This document shows positions 40,957 to 49,184 of a DNA stretch of 64,000 nucleotides, piece after piece; within the stretch, counting starts at the first letter, position 1, and every line of letters starts with the position of its first letter. A program made the translations under genes and the position numbers. The notes below the pieces were generated by a model, which had not been told where the DNA came from, did not search any database, and saw nothing but the letters and a program-made list of their open reading frames with translations. The DNA comes from JBBROS01 sp964246015. GTDB taxonomy: Bacteria; Pseudomonadota; Alphaproteobacteria; Acetobacterales; Acetobacteraceae. Where the stretch lies: the NCBI GenBank assembly GCA_964246015.1, contig CAXTPG010000008.1, forward strand, positions 7,048 through 71,047, in the 5' to 3' direction.

Positions 40957-41703
40957 ATGACCCTCCACAGCCGAACAGCAATAGTGACCGGCGCCGCTAG
41001 AGGCATTGGCGCCGCAATCGCCCAAACCCTCGCGCAGGCCGGTGCCACACTCATCCTCGCGGACATCTCCCCCACCATCCACGAACTCGCCAAATCCCTC
41101 CCCAACGCCCACGCCCTGCAGGCCGACATCACCACCCCGGATGGCGCCGAGGCCCTCGCCGCCCTCGCCATGTCGGCGACCGGACGCCTCGACATCCTGG
41201 TGAACAACGCCGGCATCGGGATGAACAAGCCCTTCATGGACACGACACCGGACGACATGCATCGCGTCATGGCCGTGAACCTCATCGGCCCCATGCTCTG
41301 CAGCCAGGCCGCCCTCCGCCGCATGCTCCCCGCCGGCTACGGCCGCATCGTCAACGTCACCTCCATCTCCGGTGAGCGCGGCAGCGCCGGCCGCGCCGCC
41401 TATGGCGCCGCCAAGGCCGCCCTCGCCCTGATGACGAAGGTCATGACCCTCGAACTCGCCGGCCAGGGTATCGCCGTCAACGCCGTCGCCCCCGGCGCCG
41501 TCGAGACCGAGATGGCGGCCGCCATCCACAGCCCCGCCACCCGCGCCGAGTTCCACGCCCGCACCCCCCAGGGCCGCTACGCAACGCCCGTGGAAATCGC
41601 CGCCGCCGTCCTGTTCCTCGCCAGCGACCAGGCCGCCTACGTCAACGGCCAGGTCCTCGTCGTCGACGGCGGCCTCACCAGCGCCGGGCTGGTCTCGCCG
41701 TGA
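40957..41703 (+). CDS. Short-chain dehydrogenase/reductase (FabG-like)
   Basis: A 248-residue classical SDR. TAIVTGAARGIGAAIAQTLA is the cofactor motif, ILVNNAGIG the NNAG motif, NVTSISGERGSAGRAAYGAAKAAL the Ser-Tyr-Lys catalytic region, and NAVAPGAVETEM plus YVNGQVLVVDGGLTS complete the family pattern. The start is the ATG at 40957 rather than one at 40933. The stop overlaps the start of a second SDR gene (GTGA at 41700-41703), so the two enzymes are made together and may catalyse successive or opposite oxidation steps. Confidence 0.93.
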   Translation: MTLHSRTAIVTGAARGIGAAIAQTLAQAGATLILADISPTIHELAKSLPNAHALQADITTPDGAEALAALAMSATGRLDILVNNAGIGMNKPFMDTTPDDMHRVMAVNLIGPMLCSQAALRRMLPAGYGRIVNVTSISGERGSAGRAAYGAAKAALALMTKVMTLELAGQGIAVNAVAPGAVETEMAAAIHSPATRAEFHARTPQGRYATPVEIAAAVLFLASDQAAYVNGQVLVVDGGLTSAGLVSP

Positions 41704-42488
41704 AGCTGCAGGACCGCACCGCCCTCGTCTTCGGCGCCGGATGCGCAGCCCCCGGGTGGGGCAACGGCAACGCGGCCGCCTGCGCCTACGCCGACGAGGG
41801 CGCCCGCGTCGTCTGCGTCGATCGCGACCCGGCCGCCGCCGAAGCCACCGCGGCCCTCATCCACGCCCGCGGCGGCCGGGCCATGGCGCTGGCCGCGGAC
41901 GTGCTCGACGCCGCCAGCATGGAACGCGCCGTCCACGCCGCGATGGACGCCCACGGCACGATCGACATCCTCCACAACAACGTCGGCCACGCCGGCATGG
42001 GCGGCCCGGTCGAGCTGTCGGAAGAACAATGGGACCGCCAGATCGCCCTCAACCTCAAGGGCGTCTTCCTGTCCTGCAAATACGCGCTGCCCATCATGCT
42101 CGCCCAGGGAAAGGGCGCCATCGTCAACATCAGCAGCCTCGCCGCCATCCGCTGGACCGGCTACCCCTATGCCGCCTACTACGCCGCGAAGGCCGGCGTG
42201 AACCAGCTCACCGTCGCCCTCGCTCTGCAATACGCGGCCCGGGGCATCCGCGCCAACGCCGTCCTACCGGGCCTGATGGACACGCCCATGATCCACCAGC
42301 AGATCAGCGGCCAGTACGAGAACGACGCCGCCATGGTCGCCGCCCGCGACGCCGCCTGCCCCATGGGCCGCATGGGCACCGCATGGGACGTCGCCCGCGC
42401 TGCCGTCTTCCTCGCCAGCGACGACGCCGCCTACATCACCGGCGTCTGCCTCCCCGTCGATGGCGGACTCTCCTGCCGGGCCGCCTGA
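41700..42488 (+). CDS. Short-chain dehydrogenase/reductase, second of pair
   Basis: A 262-residue SDR with an unusual longer cofactor loop, VFGAGCAAPGWGNGNAAA, in place of the compact TGxxxGxG. The rest is regular: ILHNNVGHAGMG, NISSLAAIRWTGYPYAAYYAAKAGV (Ser, Tyr, Lys), ANAVLPGLMDTPM and GVCLPVDGGLSC. It begins with a GTG inside the stop of the preceding SDR gene. The substrate is unknown. The G-W-G-N-G cofactor loop is seen in a subgroup of SDRs linked to catabolism. Confidence 0.92.
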   Translation: MKLQDRTALVFGAGCAAPGWGNGNAAACAYADEGARVVCVDRDPAAAEATAALIHARGGRAMALAADVLDAASMERAVHAAMDAHGTIDILHNNVGHAGMGGPVELSEEQWDRQIALNLKGVFLSCKYALPIMLAQGKGAIVNISSLAAIRWTGYPYAAYYAAKAGVNQLTVALALQYAARGIRANAVLPGLMDTPMIHQQISGQYENDAAMVAARDAACPMGRMGTAWDVARAAVFLASDDAAYITGVCLPVDGGLSCRAA

Positions 42489-42571
42489 ACCGGCCGGCGC
42501 CTACCGAAACCTGACGAACCCGAACCAAACCCCGCCTTGGCCCGCGCCCGCCGCCACGCGATCATTGCGCC

Positions 42572-43333
42572 ATGGACATGCACGCGACCTTCCATGATTG
42601 GGCAAGGCCCGACACCCAGTCCCCGTTTCGGCTGCTCCGCTCATCCGTGCTCTGGCTGGCCCTGCCCATCGCGCTCGCGGCCCTGCTGCCGCTCGTCTAC
42701 GGGTTCGCGATCGGCTTCCACAATGCCCGCACCGCAATCCGATGGACGCTCGACCCGGCAACCAGCGCCCTTCTGGCCGGCATCGGCGTCAACCTCGGCC
42801 TGGCCCTCGCGTCCCTCCGCCGCGGCTATGCCGTGGGACAGGGCAGCCTTTCGGAAGGCCTCGCTCTCGGCCCCATCGAACGCCCCGGCCTGCTCATCCT
42901 CTTCGTGCTCGGGTGCATGGCCGTGCCGGGCTTCATGGGCCTCCTGCTGCACGCCCTCATCAACGAGCCCCTGGGCTTCGTCCTGCAGGACCGCCTGCAC
43001 CAGTTCTACGGCAGCCGCCCCCCCGCAACCCTCGGCACCGTCATCCTGATCGTGGTGCTCGCGCCCCTCACCGAGGAGCTGTTCTTCCGCGGCTGGCTCT
43101 GGACCGGTCTCAGCCACACCTGGTCGCCGCGCAAGGTGTTCCTGGCCACCGCCATCCCGTTCCTGCTGCTGCACATCCCGGGCGGCCTCTACCGGCCCCT
43201 CACGCTCCTGCCCGCCACCATGTTCATCAGCCTCGCACGCCACTGCTGCGGCGGGATCCGCGCCTCCATCCTGGTCCACGCGATGAACAACCTGGCCGCC
43301 ATGGCGCTCGTCTTCTATATTCACAGTCTGTAG
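42572..43333 (+). CDS. CPBP-family intramembrane metalloprotease
   Basis: A 253-residue integral membrane protein of the CPBP/Abi (Rce1-like) family. The catalytic motif EExxxR is TEELFFRGW (Glu168, Glu169, Arg173), followed by FLLLHIPGG (motif-2 His) and SILVHAMNNLAAM (motif-3 His and Asn). Five to seven hydrophobic helices are visible, starting at VLWLALPIALAALLPLVYGF. Bacterial members are proposed to process peptides or prenylated-like substrates, or to give bacteriocin self-immunity. There is no clear partner gene beside it. Confidence 0.9.
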   Translation: MDMHATFHDWARPDTQSPFRLLRSSVLWLALPIALAALLPLVYGFAIGFHNARTAIRWTLDPATSALLAGIGVNLGLALASLRRGYAVGQGSLSEGLALGPIERPGLLILFVLGCMAVPGFMGLLLHALINEPLGFVLQDRLHQFYGSRPPATLGTVILIVVLAPLTEELFFRGWLWTGLSHTWSPRKVFLATAIPFLLLHIPGGLYRPLTLLPATMFISLARHCCGGIRASILVHAMNNLAAMALVFYIHSL

Positions 43334-43374
43334 CGGCGCCGGGCAGCGACGGCCCCGCCCGGCGGAGGACCCCC

Positions 43375-43731
43375 ATGCCAGACCCCGCTTCCATCCAGGA
43401 CTACCACGCCCACATCTACTTCGACCCCGGCACCCAACCCGCCGCCGCCCGTCTCCGCGACCAGATCGCCGAACGCTTCCCCGAGGCCCGGCTCGGCCGC
43501 TGGCACCACGCCCCCGTCGGCCCCCACACCAAGCCGATGTTCCAGATCGCGTTCCCCACCCACCTCTTCGCCACCATCGCCCCCTGGCTGATGCTCAACC
43601 GCCAGGGCCTCGACGTCCTTCTCCATCCCGAAACCGGCGACGATCCCACCGACCACACCGCCCACGCCGCCTGGTTGGGCGACAAGCTGCCGCTCCGCAT
43701 GGAGGCGTTCACGTCAGCGGCGTTGCGCTGA
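43375..43731 (+). CDS. DOPA 4,5-dioxygenase-family protein
   Basis: A 118-residue protein that starts with DYHAHIYFDPGTQPAAARLRDQI and has GRWHHAPVGPHTKPMFQIAF and LLHPETGDDPTDHTAHAAWLG, matching the small DOPA 4,5-dioxygenase (DUF1206-unrelated, AroY-like fold) family with its conserved His residues in HAHIYF, HHAPVGPH and LLHPETG. In plants and fungi these enzymes cleave DOPA extradiolically; the bacterial substrates are mostly unknown. It starts at the ATG at 43375 with GGAGGA upstream. Confidence 0.85.
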   Translation: MPDPASIQDYHAHIYFDPGTQPAAARLRDQIAERFPEARLGRWHHAPVGPHTKPMFQIAFPTHLFATIAPWLMLNRQGLDVLLHPETGDDPTDHTAHAAWLGDKLPLRMEAFTSAALR

Positions 43732-43780
43732 CCGGCGGATCGGCTCACCCTCGTGCGTCATTGCACCAAGGGAGCCCCCT

Positions 43781-44974
43781 GTGGCCGACACCCTGATCGA
43801 GCAGATCCGCCCCCACCACGCCGAGCTGACCGCCATCCGCCGCGACATCCATGCCCACCCCGAAATGGGGCTGGAAGAGGTCCGCACCGCCGCCATCGTC
43901 GCCGCAAAGCTGCGCGAATGGGGCATCGAGGTCACGGAAGGCGTCGGCGGCACCGGCGTCGTGGGCACCATCCGCGGCGCCCTGCCGGGGCAGCGCGCCA
44001 TCGGGCTACGCGCCGACATGGATGCGCTCGCCATCCACGAAACGACCGGAGCGCCCCACGCCTCGACCCACCCGGGCACCATGCACGCCTGCGGCCATGA
44101 CGGCCACACCACCATGCTCCTCGGCGCAGCCAGGCACCTGGCGGCCAACCGTGCCTTCGGCGGCACCGTCCACCTGATCTTCCAGCCCGCCGAGGAAGGC
44201 CGCGGCGGCGCCCGCAAGATGCTCGCCGACGGCCTGTTCGACCGCTTTCCCGTCGATGCCGTCTATGGCATGCACACCGTGCCGGGCGTCCCGGTCGGCG
44301 AGTTCAAGCTCCGCACCGGCCCCTTCCTGGCCGGAACCTCACGCTGGAGCGTCACCTTCCACGGCAATGGCGGCCATGGCGGCGCGGCGCCGCACAAGGC
44401 CGCCGACCTCAGCGTCGTGCTCGCCCACTACATCCTGGGCCTGCAGACCATCGTCGGCCGCAACGTCGCCCCGGGCGACACCGCCGTCATCTCGGTCGGA
44501 CACATCGCCGCCGGGTCGGGCGAATCGGTCAACGTCATGCCCTCGGAACTCGTCGTCTCCGGCACCGCACGCTGCTTCAGCAACGACGTGAAGGCGATCA
44601 TCGACACCCGAATGCAGGCGCTCGCCGAAGGCCTCGCCGCCCTGCACGGCGCCACCGCGGAGTTCGAGATCCACTGGGGCACGACCCCCCTCATCAACCA
44701 TCCCGAACAGGCCGCCGCAGCCGCCGCCGCAGCCGCCTCGCTGGTCGGCGAGGCCGCGGTGGAGACGGACGCCCCCGCCGTCACCGGCGGCGAGGACTTC
44801 GCCTTCATGCTCGAGGCCAAGCCCGGCGCCTTCATCTTCATCGGCCAGGGCAACGCCCCGGACGGACTCGCCCACGGCCTCCACACCCCGAAATTCGACT
44901 TCAACGACGAAATCCTGCCCCTGGGCGCCGCCTACTGGGTACGGCTCGTCGAACGCGAAACCGGCGTGGCGTAG
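43781..44974 (+). CDS. M20-family amidohydrolase (hippurate hydrolase-like)
   Basis: A 397-residue zinc amidohydrolase. It opens with RRDIHAHPEMGLEEVRTAAIVAAKL, then RADMDALAIHE (metal Asp), MHACGHDGHTTMLLG (metal Cys/His) and IFQPAEEGRGGARKML (catalytic Glu pair), with GTSRWSVTFHGNGGHGGAAPH for the dimerisation domain and TGGEDFAFMLEAKPGAFIFIG for the C-terminal metal site. Such enzymes hydrolyse N-acyl amino acids, hippurate or indole-acetyl amino acids. The start is a GTG at 43781 with AAGGGAG upstream. It is followed after 26 bp by lepB. Confidence 0.94.
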   Translation: MADTLIEQIRPHHAELTAIRRDIHAHPEMGLEEVRTAAIVAAKLREWGIEVTEGVGGTGVVGTIRGALPGQRAIGLRADMDALAIHETTGAPHASTHPGTMHACGHDGHTTMLLGAARHLAANRAFGGTVHLIFQPAEEGRGGARKMLADGLFDRFPVDAVYGMHTVPGVPVGEFKLRTGPFLAGTSRWSVTFHGNGGHGGAAPHKAADLSVVLAHYILGLQTIVGRNVAPGDTAVISVGHIAAGSGESVNVMPSELVVSGTARCFSNDVKAIIDTRMQALAEGLAALHGATAEFEIHWGTTPLINHPEQAAAAAAAAASLVGEAAVETDAPAVTGGEDFAFMLEAKPGAFIFIGQGNAPDGLAHGLHTPKFDFNDEILPLGAAYWVRLVERETGVA

Positions 44975-45000
44975 CCCGGACGGAACCAGCCCGAGCGATC

Positions 45001-45891
45001 ATGCCGACCCCCGTCCAGACCGGCGCCGGCCGCGGCGGCTGGCCGCGCGCCCTGTTCGCGGCCCTCCTCTCGCTCGTCCTTCCCGGTCTCGGCCAGGTCC
45101 ACGCCCGCGCCTGGCGCCTCGGCATCGCCTTGCTCATCCTGTCCCAGCTCGCCGTCGTTGCGCTCCACGCCGCCACCTGGGCCATGCCGCCCTCCCCCGA
45201 CACGATCCGCCTCGTGATCGTCTTCTTTGTCGGCACCCTGCCGCTGCCGCTCTATGCGGCGTTCGATGCCGCCCGGCGGGTCCGAACCCGCCCGCAACCC
45301 CGTCCCGCCTGGGTCCGCTCCACCTGGTTCACCGCCATCCTCGTCCTCGGCATCGGCGCCGCGCTCGACGCCGCAATCCCGATCGGCTGGCGCAGCTTCT
45401 CGATTCCCTCCGGCTCGATGATCCCGACGCTCGAGGTCGGCGACGCCCTCTTTGCCGACATCCGCGGTGGCCGCCCCCCGCTCGCACGCGGGGACGTCGT
45501 CGTCTTCCGCCATCCGAAACAGCCGGACGTCGACTACATCAAGCGCGTCATCGGCCTGCCCGGCGACACCGTCCAGCTTCGCAGCGGCATCGTCTTCATC
45601 GACGGCGTCCCGGCCCCGCAACGCCCGGACGGCGCCGCCATCATCGAGACCCTGCCCGGCGGCCGCGACTACCGCATCGTCCGCACCGCCCGCGACGGCC
45701 CGATGAACGACACGCCCGAATACCGCGTCCCCGCCGGCCACATCTTCGTCATGGGCGACAACCGCGACAACAGCCTCGACAGCCGCGTCCAGGACGCGCT
45801 CGGCACCGTCCCCGTCGCGAACGTGATCGGGCCGGCCGGCGCCCTCTACTGGGCCGCCGACCGCGCCCGCATCTTCACCGCCGTGCGCTGA
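45001..45891 (+). CDS. lepB: Signal peptidase I with extended membrane N-terminus
   Basis: A 296-residue type I signal peptidase that cleaves signal peptides of exported proteins at the periplasmic face. The catalytic Ser139 lies in SIPSGSMIPTL and Lys181 in YIKRVIGLPGD; GDNRDNSLDSR is box E. Unlike the usual one or two helices, the first ~125 residues carry three or four hydrophobic segments (ALFAALLSLVLPGLGQVHA, LGIALLILSQLAVVALHAA, LVIVFFVGTLPLPLYAAF, FTAILVLGIGAAL); PGLGQ is reminiscent of the small DUF5683-like membrane module. It converges on metY with the stop codons abutting. Confidence 0.94.
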   Translation: MPTPVQTGAGRGGWPRALFAALLSLVLPGLGQVHARAWRLGIALLILSQLAVVALHAATWAMPPSPDTIRLVIVFFVGTLPLPLYAAFDAARRVRTRPQPRPAWVRSTWFTAILVLGIGAALDAAIPIGWRSFSIPSGSMIPTLEVGDALFADIRGGRPPLARGDVVVFRHPKQPDVDYIKRVIGLPGDTVQLRSGIVFIDGVPAPQRPDGAAIIETLPGGRDYRIVRTARDGPMNDTPEYRVPAGHIFVMGDNRDNSLDSRVQDALGTVPVANVIGPAGALYWAADRARIFTAVR

Positions 45892-47196
45892 TCACGCCGC
45901 GGCCCGCACGCTCACGCCGTCCAGCGCCTGGCCCAGATCCGCCAGGATGTCGTCGATATGCTCGATCCCCACGCTCAGCCGGACGTACCCGGGGCTGACC
46001 CCCGTCGCCAACTGCTCCTCCGCCGCCAGCTGGCTGTGCGTCGTGCTCGCCGGATGGATCGCGAGCGTCCGCGAATCCCCGATGTTGGCGACGTGATAGA
46101 CCATCTGCAGCCGGTCGATGAACGCCCGCCCCGCCTCGGCGCCGCCCGCCAGCTCGAACCCCATCAGCCCGCCGTGCCCACGCGTCAGATACTTGGCCGT
46201 GCGTTCGGCCGCCACGCCCTTGTGGTGCGCGGGGTGGATCACCCGTGCCACCTCGGGCCGCTTCGCGAGCCACTCCGCGACCACCGTCGCGTTGCGGCAG
46301 TGCTCCCGCATCCGCAGCGGCAGCGTCTCCAGCCCTTGCAGCGTCAGGAACGCGTTGAACGGGCTCTGCGACGGCCCGAGGTCCCGCAGCAGCGTGACCC
46401 GCAGCTTCAGGATATACGCGATGGGACCCAGCGGCTTCGCGGCCTCGACCCATACGGCGCCGTGATAGCTCGGGTCCGGCCGGTGCATCGCCGGCTGCCG
46501 GGCGGGGTGCGCGGCCCAGTCGAAGGTGCCGCCGTCGACGATGATGCCGCCAATGCTGGTGCCGTGACCGCCGATGTACTTGGTGGTGGAGTGCATCACC
46601 ACCGCCGCCCCGTGGTCGAACGGCCGCACCAGCAGCGGGGCCGCCGTGTTGTCCATGATCAACGGGATGCCGAAGCTGCGCCCGATGGCGGCCACCTCGG
46701 CGATCGGGAACACCTCCAGCTTCGGGTTCGGCAGCGTCTCGGCATAGTAGACGCGGGTGCGGTCGTCGGTGGCCCGCGCGAAGCCCTCGGGGTCGGCCGG
46801 ATCGACGAAGCGGACCTCGATGCCCATGTCCTTCATGGTGTTCGCGAACAGGTTGTACGTGCCGCCGTAGAGCGCCGTCGACGAGACGATGTTGTCCCCG
46901 GCATGGGCCAGGTTCTGCACCGACAGCGCCGTGGCCGCCTGCCCCGATCCCACCGCCATCGCGGCCACGCCACCCTCCAGCGCCGCCACGCGCTTCTCCA
47001 GCACGTCCGTCGTCGGGTTCATGATCCGCGTGTAGATGTTGCCCAGCTCCTGCAACCCGAACAGCCGCGACGCGTGCGCCGTGTCGTCGAACTGGTAGCT
47101 GGTGGTCTGGTAGATCGGCACGGCGACGGCGTTGGTCGCCGGATCGCGGCGCCAGCCGGCGTGGAGCGCCAGCGTCTCGGGATGGCGGCTGTCCAT
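45892..47196 (-). CDS. metY: O-acetylhomoserine sulfhydrylase
   Basis: A 434-residue PLP enzyme of the Cys/Met metabolism family that makes homocysteine (and can act on cysteine or methanethiol) from O-acetylhomoserine. PETLALHAGWRRDPATNAVAVPIYQTTSYQF is the family start, YTRIMNPTTDVLEKRVAALEGG is the PLP-phosphate region, MDNTAAPLL the PLP-contact Asp, and MHSTTKYIGGHGT carries the PLP lysine, Lys206. The ending RLSVGIEHIDDILADLGQAL is typical. A GGGGAG stands before the ATG. I looked for a SAM riboswitch in the 130-bp upstream region and did not find one. Confidence 0.96.
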   Translation of the reverse strand: MDSRHPETLALHAGWRRDPATNAVAVPIYQTTSYQFDDTAHASRLFGLQELGNIYTRIMNPTTDVLEKRVAALEGGVAAMAVGSGQAATALSVQNLAHAGDNIVSSTALYGGTYNLFANTMKDMGIEVRFVDPADPEGFARATDDRTRVYYAETLPNPKLEVFPIAEVAAIGRSFGIPLIMDNTAAPLLVRPFDHGAAVVMHSTTKYIGGHGTSIGGIIVDGGTFDWAAHPARQPAMHRPDPSYHGAVWVEAAKPLGPIAYILKLRVTLLRDLGPSQSPFNAFLTLQGLETLPLRMREHCRNATVVAEWLAKRPEVARVIHPAHHKGVAAERTAKYLTRGHGGLMGFELAGGAEAGRAFIDRLQMVYHVANIGDSRTLAIHPASTTHSQLAAEEQLATGVSPGYVRLSVGIEHIDDILADLGQALDGVSVRAAA

Positions 47197-47326
47197 GATT
47201 GTGTCTCCCCTTCGTCGGGCGGCACCCTACACCGGGGCGCCACGCCGTCGCCACCGTTTGCGACGCCGCCCGATGCGGGGGCGGAACCCCCTTCTGCCGC
47301 GGCCCGGCAGGCCGCACACTGCGCCC

Positions 47327-47695
47327 ATGACGACGATCGACATCGCCACCTGGCTGCTCGGCGCCGCCGTCGCGGGCGGAATCGGGCTGGCGTGCCTGTG
47401 GCTCATGGAGCGGCCGGTGCGCGGGGCGGCGCGGTGGGCCAGCGCCGCACACGGGTCCGCCGCAGCGGCCGGGACCGTGCTCGTTGTCGCCGCACTCCGG
47501 TCCGGCGCCGCCGATGCCCAGGGCTTCGGCAGCCTGGCGGCCTGGATGCTCGGCCTGGCCGTGCTGGGCGGACTGGTGATCGTCGCGGCGCAACTCCGCC
47601 GCCGGCGGCCGCCGGGGCTTGCGGTCGTGCTGCACGCGACCATCGGCGTCGCCGGCTTCGTGCTGCTGCTGGCCTACGCCGCCATCCCGCGCTGA
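47327..47695 (+). CDS. Small multi-helix membrane protein, unknown
   Basis: A 122-residue protein with four hydrophobic segments: IATWLLGAAVAGGIGLACLWLM, SAAAAGTVLVVAALR, SLAAWMLGLAVLGGLVIVAAQL and VLHATIGVAGFVLLLAYAAI. Two histidines lie at helix starts (SAAHGSA and VLHATIG), as in some small cytochrome-like membrane proteins, but no heme motif is certain. It is divergent from metY across 130 bp and precedes the ModE-type gene by 57 bp. I do not recognise the family. Confidence 0.7.
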   Translation: MTTIDIATWLLGAAVAGGIGLACLWLMERPVRGAARWASAAHGSAAAAGTVLVVAALRSGAADAQGFGSLAAWMLGLAVLGGLVIVAAQLRRRRPPGLAVVLHATIGVAGFVLLLAYAAIPR

Positions 47696-47752
47696 TGGGC
47701 CGGGGCGCCCTGCCACCATGCAAAGCGCCGGCGACGATGGTAGCATTGCCGC

Positions 47753-48103
47753 ATGACCCGGTTGACCCTGCGAATCGACTTCGATGCGGACCGCGCGCTC
47801 GGCCCGGGCAAGATCCGGTTGCTGGAACTGGTCGGGGAAACCGGGTCGATCTCCGCCGCGGGCCGCGCGATGCGCATGAGCTATCGCCGGGCCTGGATGC
47901 TGGTCGACGCGCTGAACCAGACGTTCCGGCAACCGGTGGTGGAGACGCGGGGCGGCGGCGTGGGCGGTGGCGGCGCCAGCCTCACACCCTTCGGCACCTC
48001 CCTGGTCGAGGATTATCGCGCGATGGAGCAGGACGCGCGGGACGCCCTGGCCCGGCGCCTGGCCAAGCTGGAACGCGCTTTGGCCGCTGCGCCGGCGGGC
48101 TGA
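47753..48103 (+). CDS. modE: ModE-type winged-helix regulator, DNA-binding domain only
   Basis: A 116-residue protein equal to the N-terminal winged-helix domain of ModE. ALGPGKIRLLELVGETGSISAAGRAMRMSYRRAWMLVDALNQ (parts quoted) matches the ModE/LysR-type helix-turn-helix, and VVETRGGGVGGGGASLTPFGTSLVEDY is the wing and linker. The molybdate-binding TOBE/Mop tandem found at the C-terminus of E. coli ModE is absent, so molybdate sensing must occur otherwise. It converges on modC with 4 bp between stops. A ModE-box-like palindrome lies upstream of modBC, 1.8 kb away, giving it an obvious target. Confidence 0.88.
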   Translation: MTRLTLRIDFDADRALGPGKIRLLELVGETGSISAAGRAMRMSYRRAWMLVDALNQTFRQPVVETRGGGVGGGGASLTPFGTSLVEDYRAMEQDARDALARRLAKLERALAAAPAG

Positions 48104-48107
48104 CCGC

Positions 48108-49184
48108 TCAGCCGTGGTCGAACGCCGTCGACTTCACCAACGCAAAGACCGCCCTGCCCGGAAGCAGCCCCAGCCGGCCCACGGAATCCCGGGTCAGCCG
48201 CGCCAGCATCGCGGTGGGACCGACCCGGACGGTGACGAACACCTCGTGCAGGCCCGCCGGGTCGATCGCGGCCACGAGGCAAGGCAGCACGTTATGCGTG
48301 CTGAGGCCCCCGGGCGCCTCGGTTGCGAGGGCGACGTCGCGCGCCCGCAGCCGCAGCCGCAACGGCACGCCCGCCGCCTCCGGCCGCAACGGCACCAGCA
48401 GGCTGCCCCCGGCGAAGGACAGCTCCGTCAGGCCGCGTCCCGCATCATGGGTGGCGACGATGCAGGGCAGCACCGCGCCCGCGTCCCTGCGCCCGGCCAG
48501 CCCTGGCAGGTCCGTGCGGGCCGACACCACCTCGACCGGTCCCACGGCCTGCACCCGGCCCGCCTCGATCAGCACCAGCGTGTCCGCCAGCCGGTCGACC
48601 TCGTCGAGCGCGTGCGTCACATACAGGATCGGCAACCCGGCCCGGTCGCGGAGCCGCTCAAGGAACGGCAGGATCTCGGCCTTCCGGGCGGCATCCAGCG
48701 CCGCCAGCGGCTCGTCCATCAGCAACAGCCGCGGCCGGGACAGCAGGGCGCGGCCGAGCGCCACCCGCTGGCGTTCCCCGCCCGAGAGGGCCCGCGGCCG
48801 CCGCGCCAGCAGCGGGGCGATGCCGAGCAGGTCCACCACCTCGTCGAACCCCGGGCCTGTCGCGTCGCGCGGGGCCCGGCGCGCGCCGTAGCGCAGGTTG
48901 GTCGCGACCGAGAAATGGGGCAGCAGCCGCGCCTCCTGGAACACGACCCCGCATCGCCTGCGTTCGGCCGGCACGTCGACGCGCGCCGCCGTGTCCAGCA
49001 GCACCGCGCCGTCCAGCGCCACCCGGCCCGACCGCGGCCGCAGCAGGCCGGCGACGACGGACAAGATCGTGCTTTTCCCTGAGCCCGAGGGCCCGAACAG
49101 CGCGGTGACGCCCGCCGGGGCCTCGAACGCCACGTCCAGCGTGAACGCGCCGAAGGTGTGCCGCGCGGCAACGGCGAGCATCAC
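48108..49184 (-). CDS. modC: Molybdate ABC transporter ATPase
   Basis: A 358-residue ABC ATPase. FTLDVAFEAPAGVTALFGPSGSGKST includes Walker A, GVVFQEARLLPHFSVATNL the Q-loop region, LSGGERQRVALGRAL the signature, and LLLMDEPLAALD Walker B. The C-terminal ~70 residues form a Mop/TOBE domain (VRLRLRARDVALATEAP-like pattern LRLRARDVALATEAP) that in ModC binds molybdate and may regulate transport. It overlaps modB by four bases (ATGA). Confidence 0.95.
   Translation of the reverse strand: MMLAVAARHTFGAFTLDVAFEAPAGVTALFGPSGSGKSTILSVVAGLLRPRSGRVALDGAVLLDTAARVDVPAERRRCGVVFQEARLLPHFSVATNLRYGARRAPRDATGPGFDEVVDLLGIAPLLARRPRALSGGERQRVALGRALLSRPRLLLMDEPLAALDAARKAEILPFLERLRDRAGLPILYVTHALDEVDRLADTLVLIEAGRVQAVGPVEVVSARTDLPGLAGRRDAGAVLPCIVATHDAGRGLTELSFAGGSLLVPLRPEAAGVPLRLRLRARDVALATEAPGGLSTHNVLPCLVAAIDPAGLHEVFVTVRVGPTAMLARLTRDSVGRLGLLPGRAVFALVKSTAFDHG

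Noticed and set aside
40957..42488. The SDR pair as parts of a fatty-acid synthesis operon
   Set aside because: Although FabG-like, no acyl carrier protein, FabD, FabF or FabH genes are near, and the second SDR has a non-FabG cofactor loop.
47197..47326. SAM or SAM/SAH riboswitch upstream of metY
   Set aside because: metY genes in alphaproteobacteria often carry one, so I compared the 130-bp leader with the SAM-II and SAM/SAH consensus from memory. The conserved loop sequences are not there.
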